Assembly: GCF_022678625.1 (NCBI RefSeq)
Contig: NZ_JALBYQ010000001.1
Location: forward strand, 682,001-746,000
Direction: 5' to 3'
DNA: 64,000 nt
Source: Aliiroseovarius subalbicans
GTDB taxonomy: Bacteria; Pseudomonadota; Alphaproteobacteria; Rhodobacterales; Rhodobacteraceae
A model generated the notes under the pieces. It ran no database searches. It worked only from the letters and a program-made list of their open reading frames with translations, and was not told the DNA's origin. Shown piece after piece: positions 59,569 through 64,000 of the stretch. The position numbers and the translations under genes are program-made. Every line of letters starts with the position of its first letter. Position 1 is the first letter of the stretch.

Positions 59569-60455
59569 AGCGGCAGTTTCTCTGTGAATTCAACGCCCGA
59601 AAAGGCGCGGATCTGATCCAGGTCCGCGTCATAGCGCGCGCGTAACGTCGCGGCTTGCGCCACGGAAAAAGCCGCGAAGGGCTTGTCTGCCTTCGTGTCC
59701 GCGAACTCTGCCCGAGCCGCTTCAACCGTGGCACGCGCAGCCTCCTCGCCCGCACGCCACCGCGCCTGCAGCGCGTGCAGCGCGGCGTCTGACAGGCTGG
59801 CATTCACCGCCTTAGCTGGGTCTCTCATCGCGCTGGTGTCAAGCTCCGGGACGAACAGCTTGGCCAAAGCAACCTCGGTGCGCGGTCTGCCATAAGGCAA
59901 CACAATCAGGCGACGCGGGGTCAACACATCGCGGATCAGGCGCACAATCTCGGGCCAACCACCCTGAAACCCAGCCATCCCCGGTGCGATCTCATCGAAA
60001 TCGCGCACCTTGTTTTCCTCAGCCCGCTTGCGATAGGCCGACACGAACAGGCTGTCATAAGGGCGCAGCAGGAACAGCAGATTGCCCACCGAACGCCCCT
60101 CCAGCACATCGCGCAGAAAGCTCAGACGCCCCTCGGCGTGGGGATAGAACTTCCCCGCATAGAACGGCGTCATTCGCCCGATGATGTTTTCCTCGGACAA
60201 GATCAGCGGACGATCTCCGGTAGCGTGTTTGGCCAGGTTTCCCTGCGCTTTCATCGCACGCCAATTGCGTTCCTTCGCGGAATGGCGCGGGGCGGGCAAC
60301 CATAGCTTCAGCGCTCCGCCCTCAGCCCCGTCGCGCCCGGCATAGGCCAAATCAAACCCCTGCGACCGGATTTCTGTCGCGTTCAAGTCAAGAAACATCT
60401 GCACCGCGCTGGAGCCGGTGCGGTGTGCGCCCGCGTGAATGTGAACCTCGGCCAT
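59565..60455 (-). CDS. Sulfotransferase-like P-loop protein
   Basis: A 296-residue protein. The N-terminal motif HIHAGAHRTGSSAVQMFL resembles the PAPS-binding loop (5'-PSB) of sulfotransferases and related P-loop proteins, and FLLRPYDSLFVSAYRKRAE may provide the 3'-phosphate binding (R-x7-S) element. Catalytic residues are not certain and acceptor is unknown. ATG at 60455 follows GAGAGGCG. It ends tail-to-tail with the iron-binding protein gene. Confidence 0.72.
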   Translation of the reverse strand: MAEVHIHAGAHRTGSSAVQMFLDLNATEIRSQGFDLAYAGRDGAEGGALKLWLPAPRHSAKERNWRAMKAQGNLAKHATGDRPLILSEENIIGRMTPFYAGKFYPHAEGRLSFLRDVLEGRSVGNLLFLLRPYDSLFVSAYRKRAEENKVRDFDEIAPGMAGFQGGWPEIVRLIRDVLTPRRLIVLPYGRPRTEVALAKLFVPELDTSAMRDPAKAVNASLSDAALHALQARWRAGEEAARATVEAARAEFADTKADKPFAAFSVAQAATLRARYDADLDQIRAFSGVEFTEKLPL

Positions 60456-60506
60456 GCTCGCCTCTCGTTTTGCGCGCATCCTAGCGCCGGGCGCGCGGCT
60501 TGACCA

Positions 60507-61403
60507 TCACGACGTGCCGCCGCAGACCTCCTTGATCAACGCGGCATGGGCAAGGGTGATGCGATAGCCCATCTCGATCGCTTCGGCGCCGCGATGCAGC
60601 TCCAAAATGGTGAGATCGGTGAAGGCCATGTTCAACAGCACATGTGGCGGCTCTCCGGCCAGACGTGACCGCCGGATCTGGTCCGTCATCACATCAATTG
60701 CAGCCGTCAACACGTCGAAATAATTCGGTTTTCCCGGCGCACCCTTCGCTTCAGGGTTCAGGTTCAGCGCCTTTTGCCACTCCACCGGCAGCTTCGATGC
60801 CGCCCAGGCCTCGGCGCTGGTGGCAGGTTTGGGTTGCCAGATGCGCCCATGCGGCTTGGCATCCGGATTCACGGCAATTGTGATCTCCGACCCCAAGGCC
60901 CGCGCGGTGGACACCGGCACCGGGTTGGTCAACCCGCCATCCAACAGCCAATGTCCCTGATGACGGATCGGGCTCATCACACCTGGAATACCCGCCGATC
61001 CGCGCACGGCGGCATAGGTCGGCCCGTCCTGGAACCACAACTCGCGCCCGGTCTCCATGTCAGTGGCCACGGCGGCGAAGGGCCGGGGCAGATCTTCAAT
61101 TCGATCAGGAATACCCAAGGTTTTCAGAAGGTTTTCGATTTCACGCGCATCTACAAGCCCGCCCGATCCCAGACGAATATCCATCAGGCCGACGAATTTT
61201 GCCGGCGTCAGGGCACGCACCCAATCCTCCAACGCGTCCAGTTTGTCGGCGGCCCAAGCCACGCCCACAAGTGCGCCCATCGAACAGCCCGCGACCAATG
61301 CAGGCTTCACGCCCAATTCGTCCAACGCGCGCAGAACGCCGATGTGGCACCAGCCCCGCGCGCCGCCCGATCCCAGCGCCAGGCCGATGCAGGGCGCGCT
61401 CAT
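60507..61403 (-). CDS. Patatin-like phospholipase (RssA type)
   Basis: A 298-residue patatin-family hydrolase with the full Ser-Asp dyad: glycine-rich oxyanion loop GSGGARG at residues 11-17, nucleophile elbow GCSMG at 39-43, and DGGLTNPVP around residue 155. Length and layout match RssA-type lipid acyl hydrolases. The start overlaps the nudix gene stop (ATGA at 61400-61403), making this the third gene of uvrA-nudix-patatin. Confidence 0.93.
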   Translation of the reverse strand: MSAPCIGLALGSGGARGWCHIGVLRALDELGVKPALVAGCSMGALVGVAWAADKLDALEDWVRALTPAKFVGLMDIRLGSGGLVDAREIENLLKTLGIPDRIEDLPRPFAAVATDMETGRELWFQDGPTYAAVRGSAGIPGVMSPIRHQGHWLLDGGLTNPVPVSTARALGSEITIAVNPDAKPHGRIWQPKPATSAEAWAASKLPVEWQKALNLNPEAKGAPGKPNYFDVLTAAIDVMTDQIRRSRLAGEPPHVLLNMAFTDLTILELHRGAEAIEMGYRITLAHAALIKEVCGGTS

Positions 61404-61825
61404 GCCGCTGCCCGACGTGCAAGCGCAAGCGACAACAGCCGCGCGACGCCGTCGCTCATCGGCAGCTTTGCGTCGAACACATCGTCCAGCGGCACCCAAC
61501 GTGCGTCCGCCGCGTCATCACCCGCCACTGGCTCCCCGGTGCCATAGGCGCAGGCGACCGCGATCAGCGTATAATGATGCGTGACCCGCCCGTCGTCGCG
61601 CCGGATCACCTCGGTTTCACCCAGAACCGGGCCAGCGGTGGCGCTGACCCCGGTTTCTTCGGCCAATTCGCGAATGACGGCGCGGGCGATGGTTTCGCCC
61701 GGCTCCACCCGGCCGCCGGGAAAACCCCACAGACCCCGATCCGGTGCTTTGCCACGCTGCACCATCAAGACCGCGTCGCCGCGCAGGACCACGGCCAGTG
61801 CGGCAAGCTCCGGCCCGCCACTCAT
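61400..61825 (-). CDS. Nudix hydrolase
   Basis: A 141-residue nudix enzyme with the complete box [20 protein letters not shown] followed by ETG (G-x5-E-x7-REU-x-EE-x-GU), at about residues 37-59. It probably hydrolyses a nucleoside diphosphate derivative; substrate unknown. ATGA overlaps with both uvrA (61822-61825) and the patatin gene show tight coupling. Confidence 0.94.
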   Translation of the reverse strand: MSGGPELAALAVVLRGDAVLMVQRGKAPDRGLWGFPGGRVEPGETIARAVIRELAEETGVSATAGPVLGETEVIRRDDGRVTHHYTLIAVACAYGTGEPVAGDDAADARWVPLDDVFDAKLPMSDGVARLLSLALARRAAA

Positions 61826-64000
61826 TGCGCCGCCACCGAAGTCGCGGGCAGCATGTCCTTGAGGTAATGCCCGGTGTGGCTTTCAGCCACGCCTGCGACC
61901 TCCTCAGGCGTTCCCACGGCCACGATGCGCCCGCCGCCATCACCGCCCTCGGGGCCAATGTCGATGATATGGTCGGCGGTTTTCACCACGTCTAGATTGT
62001 GTTCAATCACCACGACTGTGTTGCCTTGATCAACCAATTCATGAAGCACTTCCAACAACTTGCGGACGTCTTCGAAGTGAAGACCGGTGGTTGGTTCATC
62101 CAGAATATACAGCGTGCGCCCGGTGGACCGCTTGCTGAGCTCTTTTGATAGTTTCACCCGCTGCGCCTCGCCCCCCGACAGGGTCGTGGCCTGCTGACCG
62201 ACCTTGATATAGCTCAGCCCAACCCGCATCAGCGCGTCCATCTTTTCGCGGATCGACGGCACCGCCTTGAAGAAATCCTGTGCTTCCTCGACGGTCATAT
62301 CCAGCACGTCGGCGATTGATTTACCCTTGAACTGTATCTCCAACGTCTCACGGTTATAGCGCGCGCCTTTGCAGGTTTCGCATTCGACATAAACATCCGG
62401 CAGGAAATGCATTTCGATCTTGATGACACCGTCGCCCTGACACGCTTCGCACCGCCCGCCCTTCACGTTGAAGCTGAAGCGTCCGGGCTTGTAACCACGC
62501 GCCTTGCTTTCCGGCAGGCCGGCGAACCAGTCCCGAATCGGCGTGAAGGCCCCGGTGTAAGTCGCTGGATTTGAACGAGGAGTTCGTCCAATTGGGCGTT
62601 GGTCAATGTCGATCACCTTGTCCAGATGCTCCAGCCCCTTGATGGTTTCACAGGGCGCAGGTGTCTGGCGTGCACCATTCAGACGCATCGAGGCGGTCTT
62701 GAACAGCGTTTCAATCGTCAGCGTTGACTTGCCGCCCCCGCTGACCCCGGTGACACAGACGAATTTCGCCAGCGGAAAATCGGCGGAAACTTCTTTAAGG
62801 TTGTTCCCTGTCGCTTTGATAATGCTTACCTTTTTCTTATTTCCCTTACGCCGCTCTGTGGGCACCGCGATCTCACGTGATCCGGTCAGATATTGCCCGG
62901 TGATCGAGTGCGGGTTGGCGCAGAGGTCCGCGACCGAGCCCTGCCCAACGATTTCGCCGCCATGCACACCGGCGCCTGGGCCGATGTCGAAGACATAATC
63001 CGCCTCGCGGATCGCTTCTTCGTCGTGCTCCACGACAATCACCGTGTTGCCCTGGTCACGCAGGTTCTTCAGCGTTTCCAACAGTCGCCCGTTGTCGCGC
63101 TGGTGCAGCCCGATCGAGGGCTCGTCCAGCACGTAAAGCACCCCGGTCAACCCGCTGCCGATCTGGCTGGCCAATCGGATGCGTTGGCTTTCCCCGCCCG
63201 ACAGCGTGCCGGAATTGCGCGACAGGGACAGGTATTCCAACCCGACGTTGTTCAAGAACCCCAGCCGTTCGCGGATTTCCTTCAGGATCGCGCGGGCGAT
63301 CTCGTTTTTCTGCGGGCTCAGCTGTTCCGGCACCGTCTTGCACCAATCGAACGCCTCGCGGATCGACATTTCGACCACCTGGCCCGCGTGCAGAAGCTGG
63401 TCTTGCCCGCCATCGGCGGGACCGATCTTCACCGCCAGCGCTTCGTCCCGCAGGCGATAGCCGCCGCAGGCGCCGCAAGGGCGGTTGTTCTGATACCGCT
63501 CGAATTCCTCGCGGATCCAATTCGAATCCGTCTCGCGGTAGCGCCGTTCCATGTTCGGAATGACCCCTTCAAAGGGGCGTGTGACCTCATAGACCCGCCC
63601 GCCTTCGTCAAAGCGGAACTTGATCTCTTCCTTACCCGAACCATAGAGAAACAGCTGCTGCACCGCTTTCGGCAGGTCCTTCCACGGCGTGTTCTTGTCG
63701 AAATCGTAATGACGGGCAATCGATTCAATCGTTTGCAGGAAATAGGGCGATTTGCCCTTGCGCCAGGGCGCCAATGCGCCGTCATAGACCTTCAGCGTGG
63801 CATCGGGCACAACAAGGCGTTCGTCAAAGAACAGTTCCTTGCCCAGCCCGTCACATTCCGGGCAAGCGCCAAACGGCGCGTTGAAGGAAAACAGCCGCGG
63901 TTCGATTTCCGGAATGGTGAAGCCCGACACCGGACAGGCGAAGCGTTCGGAAAATGTGTGCCGTTCCGGCTCGCCATCCTCGGGCTTGGGCGCGGTTTCC
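61822..64000 (-). CDS. uvrA: Excinuclease ABC subunit A (5' part cut by the window edge)
   Basis: UvrA is the damage-recognition ATPase of nucleotide excision repair. About 726 C-terminal residues are visible; the reading frame continues through position 64000, so the start lies outside. Seen in order: [19 protein letters not shown] with a first zinc finger, a CGACGGYRL site, the signature [19 protein letters not shown] and [12 protein letters not shown] of the first ATPase, a second Walker [11 protein letters not shown], the second zinc finger CEACQGDG...CETCKGARY, and [15 protein letters not shown] with [11 protein letters not shown]. No defects seen. It heads an operon with nudix and patatin genes. 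Confidence 0.97.
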   Translation of the reverse strand, partial: ETAPKPEDGEPERHTFSERFACPVSGFTIPEIEPRLFSFNAPFGACPECDGLGKELFFDERLVVPDATLKVYDGALAPWRKGKSPYFLQTIESIARHYDFDKNTPWKDLPKAVQQLFLYGSGKEEIKFRFDEGGRVYEVTRPFEGVIPNMERRYRETDSNWIREEFERYQNNRPCGACGGYRLRDEALAVKIGPADGGQDQLLHAGQVVEMSIREAFDWCKTVPEQLSPQKNEIARAILKEIRERLGFLNNVGLEYLSLSRNSGTLSGGESQRIRLASQIGSGLTGVLYVLDEPSIGLHQRDNGRLLETLKNLRDQGNTVIVVEHDEEAIREADYVFDIGPGAGVHGGEIVGQGSVADLCANPHSITGQYLTGSREIAVPTERRKGNKKKVSIIKATGNNLKEVSADFPLAKFVCVTGVSGGGKSTLTIETLFKTASMRLNGARQTPAPCETIKGLEHLDKVIDIDQRPIGRTPRSNPATYTGAFTPIRDWFAGLPESKARGYKPGRFSFNVKGGRCEACQGDGVIKIEMHFLPDVYVECETCKGARYNRETLEIQFKGKSIADVLDMTVEEAQDFFKAVPSIREKMDALMRVGLSYIKVGQQATTLSGGEAQRVKLSKELSKRSTGRTLYILDEPTTGLHFEDVRKLLEVLHELVDQGNTVVVIEHNLDVVKTADHIIDIGPEGGDGGGRIVAVGTPEEVAGVAESHTGHYLKDMLPATSVAAQ

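Noticed and set aside
1-64000. Prophage, insertion sequence, integron, toxin-antitoxin, restriction or CRISPR system
   Set aside because: No transposase, integrase, phage structural gene, repeat-spacer array or toxin-antitoxin pair was recognised; the lone HNH protein has no restriction partner.

Overview
The window is a GC-rich chromosomal segment from an alphaproteobacterium, very probably a Rhodobacterales (Roseobacter-group) organism. The reasons are the gene content (a zwf-pgl-pgi operon, a B12-dependent ribonucleotide reductase, a HemB without the zinc cysteines, a protein of the Rhodobacterales 'component of SufBCD complex' type, a DUF2852 protein, a Bpt leucyltransferase) and short CCTCC-GGC-GGGGG terminators. 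No phage, transposase, CRISPR array or replication origin was seen. Almost all of it is tightly packed core housekeeping DNA with frequent 4-bp ATGA overlaps.

Layout. 0-7 kb: rpsB-tsf (minus), a pseudouridine catabolic pair psuK-psuG, a DUF502-LysE pair, a small secreted protein flanked by a 58-bp imperfect direct repeat, and 3-hydroxybutyrate dehydrogenase. 7-21 kb: a probable small RNA (minus, about 7015-7090), an orphan peptide-binding protein, an ACR3 arsenite exporter whose start abuts a terminator, an outer-membrane barrel, an XRE-cupin regulator divergent from an acyl-CoA ligase operon (ligase, FrnE-like oxidoreductase, Bcr/CflA exporter), a second ACR3/BASS-like transporter behind a 9-bp-arm inverted repeat, and mfd. 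21-30 kb: hemB; the glucose-6-phosphate operon zwf-pgl-pgi behind a LacI-type palindrome; an orphan radical SAM protein; HNH nuclease plus agmatinase-family hydrolase; esterase and AlkA. 30-41 kb: cobA, an MFS protein, glnE, a tRNA deacylase, a MarR regulator with two TTGCA-N2-TGCAA operators facing a cytochrome b561 pair, DUF2852, RDD, Bpt, and a secreted beta-propeller-like protein. 41-44 kb: ilvB-ilvH preceded by a textbook attenuator (15-codon leader with Ile-Leu-Val-Val-Val codons, terminator, 10-bp antiterminator). 44-64 kb: a degenerate cold-shock-like protein, nrdJ with an NrdR box, tRNA-Pro(TGG), a two-CSD cold-shock protein, pdxH, fabI-gpt, prfA-prmC, a second agmatinase with an M20 amidohydrolase, mazG, an orphan Fe(III)-binding protein, a sulfotransferase-like protein, and uvrA-nudix-patatin running off the right edge.

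The most informative non-coding signals are the complete ilv attenuator, the small-RNA unit at 7015-7125 (promoter, hairpin, terminator, no gene), the tandem operators upstream of the b561 and DUF2852 genes, the ArsR-like dyad before the second ACR3-like gene, and a probable leaderless gene at 54733. I did not find a clearly novel multi-gene defence or biosynthetic system. All functional calls rest on reading the translated sequences and recognising family motifs; no database search was run.
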